DNA of 64,000 bases from Pandoraea terrigena. Lineage in GTDB: Bacteria > Pseudomonadota > Gammaproteobacteria > Burkholderiales > Burkholderiaceae. The position numbers and the translations under genes are program-made. Where the stretch lies: positions 62,001 through 126,000 of the forward strand of contig NZ_CABPRU010000002.1 of assembly GCF_902459705.1 (NCBI RefSeq), written 5' to 3'. The notes below the pieces were generated by a model. The model was not told where the DNA came from and made no database searches. It saw nothing but the letters and a program-made list of their open reading frames with translations. Positions 47,968 to 58,789 of the stretch are shown here, one piece after another (position 1 is the stretch's first letter; each line of letters begins with the position of its first letter).

Positions 47968-49845
47968 ATGGAAACGTTGACGATGACGGCCGAGCCGACG
48001 CACGCGCTTGCCCGCCTCTTCTGCCACGTCAACCGTGCGGTGATGAAAGTCACCGAAGCGGTTGCCGTGCTGCTGGTGGTGGCGGAGACTTTGATCCTGC
48101 TCGCGGGGGTAATCTCGCGTTATGGGTTCGACAATCCGCTCACATGGTCGGACGAACTGGCACAGATCCTCTTCATCTGGTTATCGATGCTCGGCGCCGT
48201 GCTCGCGCTCGACCGGGGAGAGCACATGCGGCTCTCCGCCATCGTCAACAAACTCCCGGCGGCATGGCGTGACTGGTTCCAGACCATGGCCGCGCTCACC
48301 GTCTGCGTATTCGTTGCGCTCATTATCGTGCCCGCGTATTCGCATGCCATCGAGCAGATGGACATCACTACGCCCGCGCTCGAAATTCCCGACGGGTTGC
48401 GCGCCGCGGCCCTGCCGGTGGGCGCCGCACTGATGCTCATCGCCGCCATCTCGCGACTGGCGCGCTGCTCAAGCCTTCGTCAGCTCGGTCTCGGCGTGCT
48501 GGTCGTGGCCGCGCTGGGCGCCGCGCTGTGGCTCGGGCGCCCCGCGCTCATCGCGATGGGCAACTACAATCTGCTGGTGTTCTTCGTGCTGATCGTCGGC
48601 GCCTGCGTGGCCGGCGGCATTCCGATCGCCTTCGCCTTCGGTACGGCCACGCTGGCGTATCTGGCGCTTGTCACCGACGCCCCGCTGCAGATCGTCGTCA
48701 GCCGCATGGACGAGGGAATGTCGGGCCTCATCCTGCTGTCGGTGCCGCTGTTCGTGCTGCTCGGCGCGCTCATCGAAATGAGCGGGCTGGCACGCAGCCT
48801 GATCGAATTCATGGCCGCGCTGCTCGGTCATGTGCGCGGTGGCCTGCAGTACGTGCTGCTCGGCGCCATGTTCCTGGTCTCTGGCATTTCCGGATCGAAG
48901 GCGGCCGACATGGCGGCCGTTGCCCCCGCGCTCTTCCCCGAGATGCAGCGACGCGGCTCGAAGCCGGAGGATCTCGTGGCATTGCTCTCGTCGACCGGCG
49001 CCATGACAGAGACGATCCCGCCGAGCCTCGTGCTCATCACGATCGGTGCCGTGTGCGGCGTTTCGATCACATCGCTCTTCATCGGCGGCCTGCTGCCGGC
49101 GGTCATCGCCACGCTCGCCATCGTCGCGGTGTGTTTCGCCCGTTCGCGCAAGGAAGCGCCGAGTGCGGCGCGCCGCGCGCCGTGGCGCGTGATCGGCAAA
49201 ACGTTCATCGTGGCCTTGCCGGCGCTCGCCCTGCCGATTCTCATCCGCACGGCCGTGATCGAAGGGGCCGCGACCGCCACCGAAGTCTCGACCGTCGGCA
49301 TTGCCTACACCGTCGTGATCGGCTTGCTCGTACATGCGTTCAAGAAGCACCTGAACTTCAAGCGCCTGTATCCGCTGCTGACGGAAACGGCCGCGCTCTC
49401 GGGGGCCATCCTGCTGATTATCGGCATGGCCACGGCCATGGCCTGGGCGCTCACGCAGTCCGGGTTCTCCGCCGCGCTGGTCAGCCTGATGCATGGCATG
49501 CCCGGCGGACAGGTGGGTTTCCTGCTCATCTCGATGGTCGTCTTCATCGTCCTGGGCAGTGTGCTCGAAGGCATTCCGGCCATCGTGCTGTTCGGGCCGC
49601 TGCTGTTCCCGGTGGCGCGCTCCCTGGGCATTCACGACGTGCATTACGCGATGGTCGTGATCCTGTCGATGGGCATGGGACTGTTCGCACCGCCGCTGGG
49701 CGTCGGCTTCTACGCCGCGTGCGCCATCGGCAAGACATCGCCCGACAAAGTGTTCAACCGGATGTGGACCTACATGGGTGCGCTGTTCATCGCGCTGCTT
49801 CTCGTGGTTCTCGTCCCCTGGATCTCGATCGGCTTCCTGAAGTAA
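47968..49845 (+). CDS. TRAP transporter fused DctQ-DctM membrane subunit
   Basis: The 625-residue protein joins the two TRAP membrane parts in one chain. The first 170 or so residues are the four-helix small subunit (YGFDNPLTWSDELAQILFIW, LDRGEHMRLSAIVNKLP). A linker helix then leads into the large subunit with GGIPIAFAFGTATLAYLAL, LLSVPLFVLLGALIEMSG, GSKAADMAAVAPALFPEM and ETIPPSLVLITIG. It imports the bound acid with sodium. The fusion is common in beta-proteobacteria. It starts directly at the stop of the binding-protein gene. Confidence 0.92.
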   Translation: METLTMTAEPTHALARLFCHVNRAVMKVTEAVAVLLVVAETLILLAGVISRYGFDNPLTWSDELAQILFIWLSMLGAVLALDRGEHMRLSAIVNKLPAAWRDWFQTMAALTVCVFVALIIVPAYSHAIEQMDITTPALEIPDGLRAAALPVGAALMLIAAISRLARCSSLRQLGLGVLVVAALGAALWLGRPALIAMGNYNLLVFFVLIVGACVAGGIPIAFAFGTATLAYLALVTDAPLQIVVSRMDEGMSGLILLSVPLFVLLGALIEMSGLARSLIEFMAALLGHVRGGLQYVLLGAMFLVSGISGSKAADMAAVAPALFPEMQRRGSKPEDLVALLSSTGAMTETIPPSLVLITIGAVCGVSITSLFIGGLLPAVIATLAIVAVCFARSRKEAPSAARRAPWRVIGKTFIVALPALALPILIRTAVIEGAATATEVSTVGIAYTVVIGLLVHAFKKHLNFKRLYPLLTETAALSGAILLIIGMATAMAWALTQSGFSAALVSLMHGMPGGQVGFLLISMVVFIVLGSVLEGIPAIVLFGPLLFPVARSLGIHDVHYAMVVILSMGMGLFAPPLGVGFYAACAIGKTSPDKVFNRMWTYMGALFIALLLVVLVPWISIGFLK

Positions 49846-49879
49846 GGCAAATCCGCTAGCGATCTCGCAATCTCACCGA

Positions 49880-49912
49880 CGGGCGCCGCCGCACTGCTGG
49901 CGGCGGCGCCCG
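49880..49912 (+). terminator. GC-rich hairpin after the TRAP operon
   Basis: A 13-bp stem of alternating GC (CGGGCGCCGCCGC and its complement) closes over 7 bases about 35 bp after the stop. The T-tract is weak, so the downstream SDR could still be read through. Confidence 0.5.
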
Positions 49913-49947
49913 ATCTGTAAAAATCATTAAATTTAGGATTCCATATC

Positions 49948-50703
49948 ATGACGGAGAAAGTGGCGGTAGTGACGGGCGGCGGCATGGGCATAGGCGCGGC
50001 CATCTGCGAACGCTTGATGAGTGACGGCATGACCGTGGTGGTCGCCGACCTGAACGAAGCCGCGGCCGCGGAAACGGCGGCGACGCTGAGCGCCGCGGGC
50101 GGCAACGCGTGGGCGCTGGGCATGAATGTGGGCGACGCCGCATCGATTGCCGACGGCTTCGCACAGATAACGCAGCGTTATGGCCGCTGCGACGTGCTTG
50201 TGAACAACGCGGGTATCGCCAAGACGTTCCCGTTTCTCGACTATCCCCTTGATCACTGGCATCAGGTCATGGCCGTGAACCTCACGGGCACGCTGCTGTG
50301 CGGGCAGCACGCCGCGCGACTCATGCGCGAGCAGCGCTGGGGGCGTATCGTCAATCTCGCGTCCGTGGCGGGCATTCTGGCCAGTGCCGGACGCACGGCC
50401 TACGGCACCTCGAAAGCCGCCGTCATCGGACTCACGCGCCAGATGGCCATCGAACTCGCACCGTTCGGCATTACCGCCAACGGCGTCGCCCCCGGCCCCG
50501 TCGATACACCGCTCACGCAGGTGCTGCATTCCGACATTTCTCGCCGTCACTACACGGAAACGACACCGCTCGGCCGCTATGGGCAGCCGCGCGAGATCGC
50601 CGGGGCCGTGAGCTTTCTTGCGTCGGACGACGCCTCGTATGTAACCGGCCATATCCTGCCGGTCGACGGTGGCTTCGTGGCCGCGGGTATTCTGGAGATC
50701 TGA
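49948..50703 (+). CDS. Short-chain dehydrogenase/reductase
   Basis: The 251-residue SDR has VVTGGGMGIGAAI (about residues 7-19), NNAGIAKTF (about 89), a catalytic serine in ASVAGILAS and an intact YGTSK motif (about 152-156). APGPVDTPLT and GHILPVDGG follow. It is a classical NAD(P)-dependent alcohol/keto oxidoreductase; substrate unknown. It lies 102 bp after the TRAP membrane gene on the same strand and converges with the LysR gene, so it is likely part of the TRAP transcription unit or regulon. Confidence 0.87.
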   Translation: MTEKVAVVTGGGMGIGAAICERLMSDGMTVVVADLNEAAAAETAATLSAAGGNAWALGMNVGDAASIADGFAQITQRYGRCDVLVNNAGIAKTFPFLDYPLDHWHQVMAVNLTGTLLCGQHAARLMREQRWGRIVNLASVAGILASAGRTAYGTSKAAVIGLTRQMAIELAPFGITANGVAPGPVDTPLTQVLHSDISRRHYTETTPLGRYGQPREIAGAVSFLASDDASYVTGHILPVDGGFVAAGILEI

Positions 50704-50729
50704 CGCCGCTCTTGCGTCTCGCGCCGCCT

Positions 50730-51674
50730 TCAGCGCATGCGGGTGTCCGGAGGATCGGGCACCAGTCGCGCGCCCGGCGCGCGCTGCATGTCGCGCCACA
50801 CCGTCCGCGCATTCTCGACAAACGTTTCGACACACGGATTGTGATTGTCGCGGCTCCACAGGAGCACCACTTCCGCCACTGGCGCGTTGCGCAACGGCTT
50901 GAAAACCGCATTGCCCGACGCGCTCGTGCTGCTCATCGACATCGGCACCATCGCCACACCGAGCCCTTCCCCCACCAGGTTGATAATCGTCTGCTGCAGG
51001 TTGGTTTCGAGCCGGATGTGCGGCGAAAATCCCGCGCGACGGCAATGATCGACGACCAGATCGTAGACCAGCGGCGCGATCTCGCGCGGAATGCTTACGA
51101 ACGATTCCTCGGCCAGTTGTGCGGCGTCGAGCACGCGCGCCTTCCCCAAGGGGTGTGTGCGCGGCAGCACGGCCACCATTTCCTCGCGAAATACGGTCGC
51201 CGTATTGAGCCCGGTCAGGTCTTCCGGGCGATACATGATGCCGACGTCGGTCCGCCCGGCCCGCACGGCTTCGGCAAGCAGATTCGGTAACGTCTCCGCC
51301 AGTTTCATGTCGACGCGCGAATACGCGGCGGCATAGGTGCGCGTGAGCGCGGGCAGGATGTTGTACGCCGAGGACATCATGAAGCCGACCGCGATCGCAC
51401 CGTCCTCGCCCCGGCTCGCCGCCACGACATTGCGGCGTGCCCGGTCCACCGAGTTGAGGATTTCCACCGCATCCTGATAGAAACGCGCGCCGGCCCGCGT
51501 GAGCCGCACGCTGCGTCGCGTGCGCTCGAAAAGCTGCACGCCAAGCTCGGCCTCCATCAACGCAATCTGGCGCGACAGCGGCGGCTGGGAGATATGCAAT
51601 TGCTGGGCGGCCCGACCGAAGTGAAGGGTCTCCGCGAGCATCACAAAGTACTGGAAATGACGCAGCTCGATCAT
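50730..51674 (-). CDS. LysR-type regulator, second of two near-twins
   Basis: The 314-residue protein repeats the design of the LysR at 14.0 kb: MIELRHFQYFVMLAETLHFG, HISQPPLSRQIALMEAELGV, then an effector domain with VGFMMSSAYNILPALTR, VGIMYRPEDLTGLN and SFVSIPREIAPLVYDLVVDH. The helix-turn-helix is almost the same as in the twin, so overlapping target sites are likely. It stands divergent from the sigma-54 activator at 51.9 kb. The ligand is unknown, possibly the acid carried by the TRAP system. Confidence 0.9.
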   Translation of the reverse strand: MIELRHFQYFVMLAETLHFGRAAQQLHISQPPLSRQIALMEAELGVQLFERTRRSVRLTRAGARFYQDAVEILNSVDRARRNVVAASRGEDGAIAVGFMMSSAYNILPALTRTYAAAYSRVDMKLAETLPNLLAEAVRAGRTDVGIMYRPEDLTGLNTATVFREEMVAVLPRTHPLGKARVLDAAQLAEESFVSIPREIAPLVYDLVVDHCRRAGFSPHIRLETNLQQTIINLVGEGLGVAMVPMSMSSTSASGNAVFKPLRNAPVAEVVLLWSRDNHNPCVETFVENARTVWRDMQRAPGARLVPDPPDTRMR

Positions 51675-51855
51675 CTGATACCCCAGAGGTATTAATGGCG
51701 CATCTATATTGTATTGGATGTTATGACTGTGCGGTCGTATCCTGCATTAGCGGTTGGCTACCCGAGCCGGCTGCCACATAAAGAGACGTCAGGAATCGCC
51801 AGGCCACAAGCCACCCACGGCGCCCTTTCGTACCCATACGAGAAGGAGACAAGTC

Positions 51856-53094
<1,239 letters not shown>

Positions 53095-53127
53095 CGGGAA
53101 ATGTGGCGAACCCAGCAAGCAAAAAAA

Positions 53128-53148
53128 GCGCGGCCAATAAGGCCGCGC
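53128..53148. terminator. Hairpin after the sigma-54 activator gene
   Basis: GCGCGGCC and GGCCGCGC pair perfectly over AATAA about 33 bp past the stop. A run of seven A on the left gives a T-tract on the minus strand. Confidence 0.6.
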
Positions 53149-53924
53149 CAAGGTTTGGAGACTTTTCACTCAACGCAAAAGTCTACTTCTCGCGGAACGT
53201 AGTATAGAGTCGGGCTCCCCGAATCATTCTCATCATTCGACGCAATGCATTATTCGGCGACTCGCAATAGTCCCTAAAACACTATAAATAAAGGACTTTT
53301 CGGTGCGTGCTAATTGACGCGGTCGCGAGAGTCGCAGACTTTCCTCATCAGCCGCGTGCGGCACAAGTGACGACGTCGCCGAGCCGGCCACCGGACACAC
53401 GCGCGAACACGTCTCACTATATCGACGGCAAAACCTGACCCGTCGCGCATCGAAATACCGCTGATATCGTCGGCACCTTTCCTGCTCAGTGCGTGACTTT
53501 CGCGAACGAGTGCAGTGACCTGCCTGTTCATCGCCGGAACCAAATCGATCTACGTCGGTCGCGCGAAGATCCCGTGCTGACCATGCTTCGCGCGTGATTC
53601 TTCTGCCCCTGAACACTGTGTCCCAAGCGCAACACCTGTCGCTTGCGCCGTCATTTATCGCCTAGGCTTAATCAAGCCAATCCCTTATTCGATAAAGCTT
53701 TCCGGCGCATTCAGCAGATTCTTCCCGTATCCGAAATAGATTCTTGCGGATTCTGAAATAGGTGCGAGTCGCGCTCACTCATACACTGCCCCCTGTCAAC
53801 AGAGCAGTGCCGATACCTGATCGGGTTCGCGAATGACAAACCGTCACCTCGACATGTTCTGTTTCGCCGCGTTCTGTTTTCACGCGAATTCTGCGATTCG
53901 TGTCACGTTACTGGAGCTTAAACC
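53149..53924. other. Long leader region before the porin gene, with one enhancer-like copy
   Basis: No gene is supported; the minus-strand open frame at 53233-53616 has no family-like features. It contains a single ACACCTGT motif at 53632-53639 (GCAACACCTGTCGC context) and a degenerate partner 19 bp upstream (about 53613). I found no clear -24/-12 sequence after it, so any role for the porin is uncertain. Otherwise AT-richer sequence is seen. Confidence 0.4.
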
Positions 53925-55085
53925 ATGAAAAAAACTCTTCTTGCCGCTGCCGTTGTCGGCGCGTTCTCCGCGAGCGCCCAAGCGCAAAGCAGCGTCACCC
54001 TGTACGGCTTGATCGATGCTGGCGTCGCTTACACCAGCAACTCGACGACTTCGACGGCTTCGGGTTCGAAGAACTTCCGCGCGACGAGCGGCCTGGTCAA
54101 CGGCAGCCGTTGGGGCCTGAAGGGCGCGGAAGACCTGGGTGGCGGTAACAAGGCCATCTTCGTGCTGGAAAACGGCTTCTCGATCAACAACGGCACGTCG
54201 GGCCAAAACGGCCGCATGTTCGGCCGTCAGGCTTTCGTCGGCCTGCAGAACGACAAGTTCGGCTCGGTGACGATCGGTCGTCAATACGACTCGCTGGTTG
54301 ACTATCTGGCACCGCTGACCTTGAACGGCTCGTCGTTCGGCGGCACGATCGCAGCGCACCCGTACGATAACGACAACACGAACAACTCGTTCCGTGTGAA
54401 CAACTCGGTCAAGTACTCGAGCGCCAACTACAACGGCCTGACCTTCGGCGGCCTGTACGGCTTCTCGAACAAGGCTGGCGACTTCGCCAACAACCGTGCC
54501 TTCAGCGCCGGCGTGAACTATGCCAACGGCCCGCTGACCGTGGCAGCAGCCTACTTGGAACGCCAGGGCAACACGGGCAACAACAACACCAGCGGCGCAG
54601 TCGACACGTCGAGCAGCGGTGACTCGGTGTTCAGCGCCTCGAAGCAACGCGTCTGGGGTATCGGTGGTAACTACGCCTTCGGTCCGGCAACCGTCGGCCT
54701 GGTGTACACCCACACGCAACTCCAGGGCCTGACCGGCCTGAACTTCAACAGCACCGCCGTTGCCTTCGGCAACGACGGCCTGAAGTTCGACAACTTCGAA
54801 GTCAACGGTCGCTACATGCTGACCCCGGCCGTCTCGCTGTCCGCCGCGTACACGTACACGATGGCCAAGCAAGATTCGACGGACAAGAAGCCGAAGTTCC
54901 ACACCGTGACGCTGCAAGCCGACTACCGTCTGTCCAAGCGTACCGACGTGTACCTGACCGGTTCGTACCAGCACATCTCCGACAACGAAGGCACGGGCCT
55001 CCAAGCCGGTGTCGGCGCTGCCGGCGGTATGTCGTCGACCAGCTCGCAAACCGTTGTGGGCACGGGTATCCGCCACCGCTTCTAA
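53925..55085 (+). CDS. Gram-negative trimeric porin, OpcP type
   Basis: The 386-residue precursor has a signal peptide (MKKTLLAAAVVGAFSASAQA), mature start QSSVTLYGLIDAGVAYTSN, the arginine-rich-constriction regions typical of beta-proteobacterial general porins (NGSRWGLKGAEDLGGG, FGRQAFVGLQNDKFGSVTIGRQYDS) and a final strand ending in phenylalanine (GIRHRF), as BAM recognition requires. It forms a 16-strand outer-membrane channel for small solutes. Codon use is strongly biased as in highly expressed genes (few rare codons, many -GGC, -AAC, -GGT). A strong terminator follows. Confidence 0.95.
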   Translation: MKKTLLAAAVVGAFSASAQAQSSVTLYGLIDAGVAYTSNSTTSTASGSKNFRATSGLVNGSRWGLKGAEDLGGGNKAIFVLENGFSINNGTSGQNGRMFGRQAFVGLQNDKFGSVTIGRQYDSLVDYLAPLTLNGSSFGGTIAAHPYDNDNTNNSFRVNNSVKYSSANYNGLTFGGLYGFSNKAGDFANNRAFSAGVNYANGPLTVAAAYLERQGNTGNNNTSGAVDTSSSGDSVFSASKQRVWGIGGNYAFGPATVGLVYTHTQLQGLTGLNFNSTAVAFGNDGLKFDNFEVNGRYMLTPAVSLSAAYTYTMAKQDSTDKKPKFHTVTLQADYRLSKRTDVYLTGSYQHISDNEGTGLQAGVGAAGGMSSTSSQTVVGTGIRHRF

Positions 55086-55133
55086 TCGACGCGGCGTGAG
55101 CCCCGGGGGCGTTATTCCGGTGCTCGCGACATG

Positions 55134-55163
55134 AAAATGGGCAGCCTCGCGGCTGCCCATTTT
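55134..55163. terminator. Bidirectional terminator between porin and peptidase C26 gene
   Basis: A 13-bp perfect stem, AAAATGGGCAGCC with its complement over TCGC, has A- and T-runs on both sides. It serves both convergent genes. Confidence 0.88.
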
Positions 55164-55179
55164 TCATGGAGAAGCGCAA

Positions 55180-56562
55180 TCAGAAGCGCGTTTCGCGCGC
55201 CGCCCGCAGGAAGTTGTCGAGCACCGGCGTGCAATCGAGATACTCCGGCCCGCCCGCCCTGTGAAATTCCGGGTGCCATTGCAGCCCCATGACGAACGGC
55301 GCCTTGCGATAGCGAATGGCTTCCACCACGCCATCTTCCGAGCACACCGCCTCTACACTCAGATCGCGTCCAAGCGTCCGCACCGACTGGTGATGGATGG
55401 AGTTGACGATCGGCACATCGACCGGCCCCAACATCTGCGCGAGCGATGAACCCTCAGGGAACGTCAGCGTGTGCCGGTTGTGCTCGTAGGTATCGGTCAC
55501 GTGCGGGATCGCGTCGGGCAGATCCGTGGCGATGTCCTGGTGCAGCGTGCCGCCAAATGCCACGTTGATGAGCTGGCAGCCACGGCAAACGCCAAGAATC
55601 GGCTTGCCCTGCTCCACGAACTCATGCAGCAATTCGAGTTCGTACATGTCGCGCATGCGGTCGCCCTGCCATTCGTGACGCGTTGCCGCTTCCGAATAGC
55701 TATGCGGCGAGACGTCCGCACCGCCCTGCAACACCAGCCCGTCGAGATGCTTCGCGTAATCGTGCAGGCGGATGTGGCTCGGATGCAGCTGACCCTGCGT
55801 GTCGACCGTGGGGATCATGAACACCAGGACGTCGCGCGACATCACCCAGTGTGCGATCGACTCTTCGAGGTACTGCAGCGTCTTGCTGCGCAGCCCCTTC
55901 GCCCCCGGCTCCGGATGGAAGATGCGCGCCGAAATGCCGATCTTCAGCGTGCGCTGCGTGATGCGCTGTCCTGCGCGCTCGTACCATGCACGAAACCGCG
56001 CCGACGTGATGCGACGCAGCACCGACCATGGCGAATCGCCCGCTTGCAGATAGGACGGCTGCGTGCCCATCGACGCTGGACTGCCCGGACGCGCCGCGCC
56101 GGCGCCGAATGTCGGCTGATGCGGCGGCTCGTCGGCACCGGCACCGCCGGTCGTGCCCGCGATCGCCGTCTCACCGACGCGTTCGCTCGACGTCGGTGCC
56201 GGCGCGCCAATCGGATTCCGCTCGGAGGCCACATCGGCGGTCGGCGCATGGACAGACGGTTCCATTGCTGGCATCGCTGGCGCCTGCGGTGTCTCCGATG
56301 CGTGCGCCGGGCGGGTGAGCGTGTCGGGATTTGCCGGCATGTCGCCGGAGGCCTCGGCCGTGCCGGCGACGGGCTTCGCCGTCGGATGTGGCGTCGCCGC
56401 GGTTGGCGGCTCCACATACTCGGATTCCTCCGGCGAAGCTGACTTGGGCGCAGCGCCGACATCGGTGGCAGGCGGTGTTTGCGGTGGGATTGCGCTCTTG
56501 CTCGTATCGGACTCGGGCTTGTTTGGCGGCTGCGGCGATTTCGGATCTTGAGCGTCGGTCAT
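55180..56562 (-). CDS. Peptidase C26 (gamma-glutamyl-GABA hydrolase) family protein with long disordered N-terminus
   Basis: The last 250 or so residues form a class I glutamine-amidotransferase-like hydrolase: LVLQGGADVSPHSY, the nucleophile in ILGVCRGCQLINVAFGG (about residue 340) and the GLQWHPEF His/Glu pair (about 425). The first 190 residues are rich in Pro, Ala, Thr and Ser with no fold signs, followed by a bridging helix region. Relatives such as PuuD cleave gamma-glutamyl-gamma-aminobutyrate or related amides. Normal PuuD-like proteins have about 250 residues, so the added tail is striking. ATG 56562 is taken because MTDAQDPKSP begins the tail. Confidence 0.82.
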   Translation of the reverse strand: MTDAQDPKSPQPPNKPESDTSKSAIPPQTPPATDVGAAPKSASPEESEYVEPPTAATPHPTAKPVAGTAEASGDMPANPDTLTRPAHASETPQAPAMPAMEPSVHAPTADVASERNPIGAPAPTSSERVGETAIAGTTGGAGADEPPHQPTFGAGAARPGSPASMGTQPSYLQAGDSPWSVLRRITSARFRAWYERAGQRITQRTLKIGISARIFHPEPGAKGLRSKTLQYLEESIAHWVMSRDVLVFMIPTVDTQGQLHPSHIRLHDYAKHLDGLVLQGGADVSPHSYSEAATRHEWQGDRMRDMYELELLHEFVEQGKPILGVCRGCQLINVAFGGTLHQDIATDLPDAIPHVTDTYEHNRHTLTFPEGSSLAQMLGPVDVPIVNSIHHQSVRTLGRDLSVEAVCSEDGVVEAIRYRKAPFVMGLQWHPEFHRAGGPEYLDCTPVLDNFLRAARETRF

Positions 56563-56910
56563 GATGGCGTTTGGATGGCGTCCGCGAAGGGGGAAAAATG
56601 GATGGACCAATGCGGCTGGCAAATTATCCCGCTGGCCCGATCCTGCCGCAACCGGGAAAGCCGATCGACCGCCAGATGCTGCGCCAGGGCACCGGGCGCG
56701 TCTCGATGAGCGATGAAACCGACACGACGCGGCGCGGTCGAAGGAAAATGTCACGCATCGCGCGCTCTTGCCAGCACTTGACGGGCCACTCGCCCCGTGA
56801 AAACAATAGGCGCACGATGCCGGATTTTTACCGATCAATGAGCGACGTTTTTCGCCAATTGAATGAAACCCCGCCCCATCTGGCGGCGATATCGCTCAAG
56901 GAGCCTGCAA
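56563..56910. other. Intergenic region before the DUF1232 gene
   Basis: No gene is supported in these 348 bases; open frames here show no family signs. It contains the promoters for the leftward peptidase gene and the rightward DUF1232 gene. Confidence 0.5.
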
Positions 56911-57192
56911 GTGAAGCGTTTTCTGCGTCTGTGGCAAGTCGCCCGCCACGATTTCCGCGTGCTCTGGCGCGCCGCCCGCGATCCGCGCCGCCCGCGCTGG
57001 TTGCTGCCCGTGCTGGCGCTGCTCGCCCTCTATCTGGTCAGTCCGTTCGACCTGATCCCCGACTTCGTTCCGGTGTTCGGCTTGCTCGACGACGTCGTCG
57101 TGATCGGGCTGGTCGTACATTGGCTCATCAAGCGTTTGCCTGCCGACGTGCGCGAGGATGCGCGCGCCCACGTCTTTACGCAGCGGGCCTGA
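56911..57192 (+). CDS. DUF1232 (YkvA) membrane protein
   Basis: The 93-residue protein matches DUF1232: basic N-terminus, a helix [23 protein letters not shown], then [20 protein letters not shown]. The [18 protein letters not shown] motif defines the family; function unknown. GTG 56911 with AAGGAG 7 bp upstream is the likely start; an upstream ATG at 56863 would add 16 residues without a ribosome-binding site. Confidence 0.82.
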   Translation: MKRFLRLWQVARHDFRVLWRAARDPRRPRWLLPVLALLALYLVSPFDLIPDFVPVFGLLDDVVVIGLVVHWLIKRLPADVREDARAHVFTQRA

Positions 57193-57321
57193 TTCCGGCC
57201 GCCGGCGACAAGCAACGGCCGCGGGTCAAGCCCCCCGCCCAACGGTTTGACGAACGGCCAGCGTTCAGGGGGCTTCACATCGCGTCCCGCAGCGTCTGCG
57301 CCATGCGCCATGCGCCGCAAC

Positions 57322-58296
57322 TCAGGGCACGAGCAACGTCGACCCCGTGGTTTTGCGCGCTTCGAGGTCGCGATGGGCTTGAGCCACGTCGGCCAAGGCG
57401 TATCGCTGATTGACCTCAATCTTGACCGCCCCCTTGCCGACGATGTCGAACAGATCGTTGGCCATGGCTTCCAGGTCGGCACGCTTGGCCGTGTAGCTGA
57501 ACAGCGTCGGGCGCGTGAAGAACAGCGAGCCGCGTGACACGAGGTCGGCCGTGTTGATCTGCGCGACCGGGCCGGACGCGCTCCCGAAGTTCACCATCAT
57601 GCCGAGCGGGCGCAGGCAGTCGAGCGAGCCAATGAACGTATCCTTGCCGATCGAATCGTAGACCACCGGCACGCCTTCGCCTCCCGTGATCTCCTTCACC
57701 CGTTCGACGAAGTTCTCACGCGTGTAGACGATCGGATGGTCGCAGCCGTGCTTGCGCACGAGCGCCGCCTTCTCGTCGGAGCCGACCGTGCCGATCACCG
57801 TTGCGCCAAGCGCCTTGGCCCACTGGCACACGATAAGGCCCACGCCACCGGCGGCCGCATGGATGAGGATCGTGTCGCCCGCCTTGACCGGGTAAGTGCG
57901 ACGCAGCAGATACTGCGCGGTCATGCCTTGCAGCATCATCGCGGCGGCCTGGTCGTCGCTGATGGTGTCCGGCAGACGCACGAGCGGGGCCGCAGGCATC
58001 ACGCGGGCCTGCGAATAGGCACCGCACGGACGGCTCGCATAAGCCACGCGATCGCCCGCCTTGACATGCGTCACGCCCTCGCCCACGGCCTCGACCACGC
58101 CGGCGGCTTCCATGCCGAGCCCGGCGGGCAGCGGCTGCGGGTACAGACCCGTGCGGAAATACACGTCGATGTAGTTCAGCCCAACGGCGTTATGGCGCAC
58201 GCGCGCTTCGCCCGGTCCCGGGTCGCCGACTTCGACGTCGACGTACTTCATCACTTCCGGGCCACCATTCTGTTCGATTCGAATTGCCTTGGTCAT
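57322..58296 (-). CDS. Quinone oxidoreductase, QorA type
   Basis: The 324-residue zinc-free MDR protein has AVGLNYIDVYFRTGLYP (about 38-54), LGMEAAGVVEAVGEGV and the NADPH-fold motif ILIHAAAGGVGLIVCQWAKA (about 143-162), with GSDEKAALVRKHG after it. This is the QOR pattern for NADPH-dependent one-electron reduction of quinones. It starts at ATG 58296 preceded by GGAGCGAGG. It is followed on the same strand, upstream, by mgsA. Confidence 0.9.
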   Translation of the reverse strand: MTKAIRIEQNGGPEVMKYVDVEVGDPGPGEARVRHNAVGLNYIDVYFRTGLYPQPLPAGLGMEAAGVVEAVGEGVTHVKAGDRVAYASRPCGAYSQARVMPAAPLVRLPDTISDDQAAAMMLQGMTAQYLLRRTYPVKAGDTILIHAAAGGVGLIVCQWAKALGATVIGTVGSDEKAALVRKHGCDHPIVYTRENFVERVKEITGGEGVPVVYDSIGKDTFIGSLDCLRPLGMMVNFGSASGPVAQINTADLVSRGSLFFTRPTLFSYTAKRADLEAMANDLFDIVGKGAVKIEVNQRYALADVAQAHRDLEARKTTGSTLLVP

Positions 58297-58356
58297 CCTC
58301 GCTCCTTGCGCTCGTGTGATGTGTCGCGATGGGTCGTGATGGGTCAGTGCCCGGCG

Positions 58357-58770
58357 TCACGCCGCCGGTTGGGCCGCCAGACGCACGATCAACTGCTCCA
58401 GCAACAGACGCGCGGTGGCACTGTTGGTCGCGCACGGCACGTTGTGCACGTCACAGGCGCGCACGAGGGCGTTGATATCGGGCTCGTGCGGTTGCGGCGT
58501 CATCGGGTCGCGCAGGAACAACACCATATCGACACGCCCCTCAGCCAGTTGCGCACCGATCTGGAGATCGCCGCCGTGCGGCCCGGAGAGCATGCGCTCG
58601 ATGTCGAGGCCAAGCTCGGTGGCGATGCGTCCGCCCGTCGTGCCCGTCGCGACCAGTTGGCACTGGCGCAGCACGTCGACGTAGTCGCTCGCCACCGCCA
58701 GAATTTCGTCCTTCTTCTTGTCGTGCGCGATCAGCGCAATCCGGACCTTGGGTACCGTTGATACTGTCAT
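58357..58770 (-). CDS. mgsA: Methylglyoxal synthase
   Basis: The 137-residue protein has the family pattern [34 protein letters not shown] with the phosphate-binding TGTT (about 43-46), [18 protein letters not shown] with the catalytic aspartate (about 71), and [15 protein letters not shown] (about 85-99). It turns dihydroxyacetone phosphate into methylglyoxal and phosphate. ATG 58779 three codons upstream is possible; I chose 58770 because similarity starts there. It lies between qor and an SDR, all leftward. Confidence 0.92.
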   Translation of the reverse strand: MTVSTVPKVRIALIAHDKKKDEILAVASDYVDVLRQCQLVATGTTGGRIATELGLDIERMLSGPHGGDLQIGAQLAEGRVDMVLFLRDPMTPQPHEPDINALVRACDVHNVPCATNSATARLLLEQLIVRLAAQPAA

Positions 58771-58789
58771 GGAAGCCATCTCGCAAGGG

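Noticed and set aside
53233-53616. 127-residue minus-strand open frame before the porin
   Set aside because: No family resemblance, arginine/serine-rich and no ribosome-binding site; treated as non-coding.
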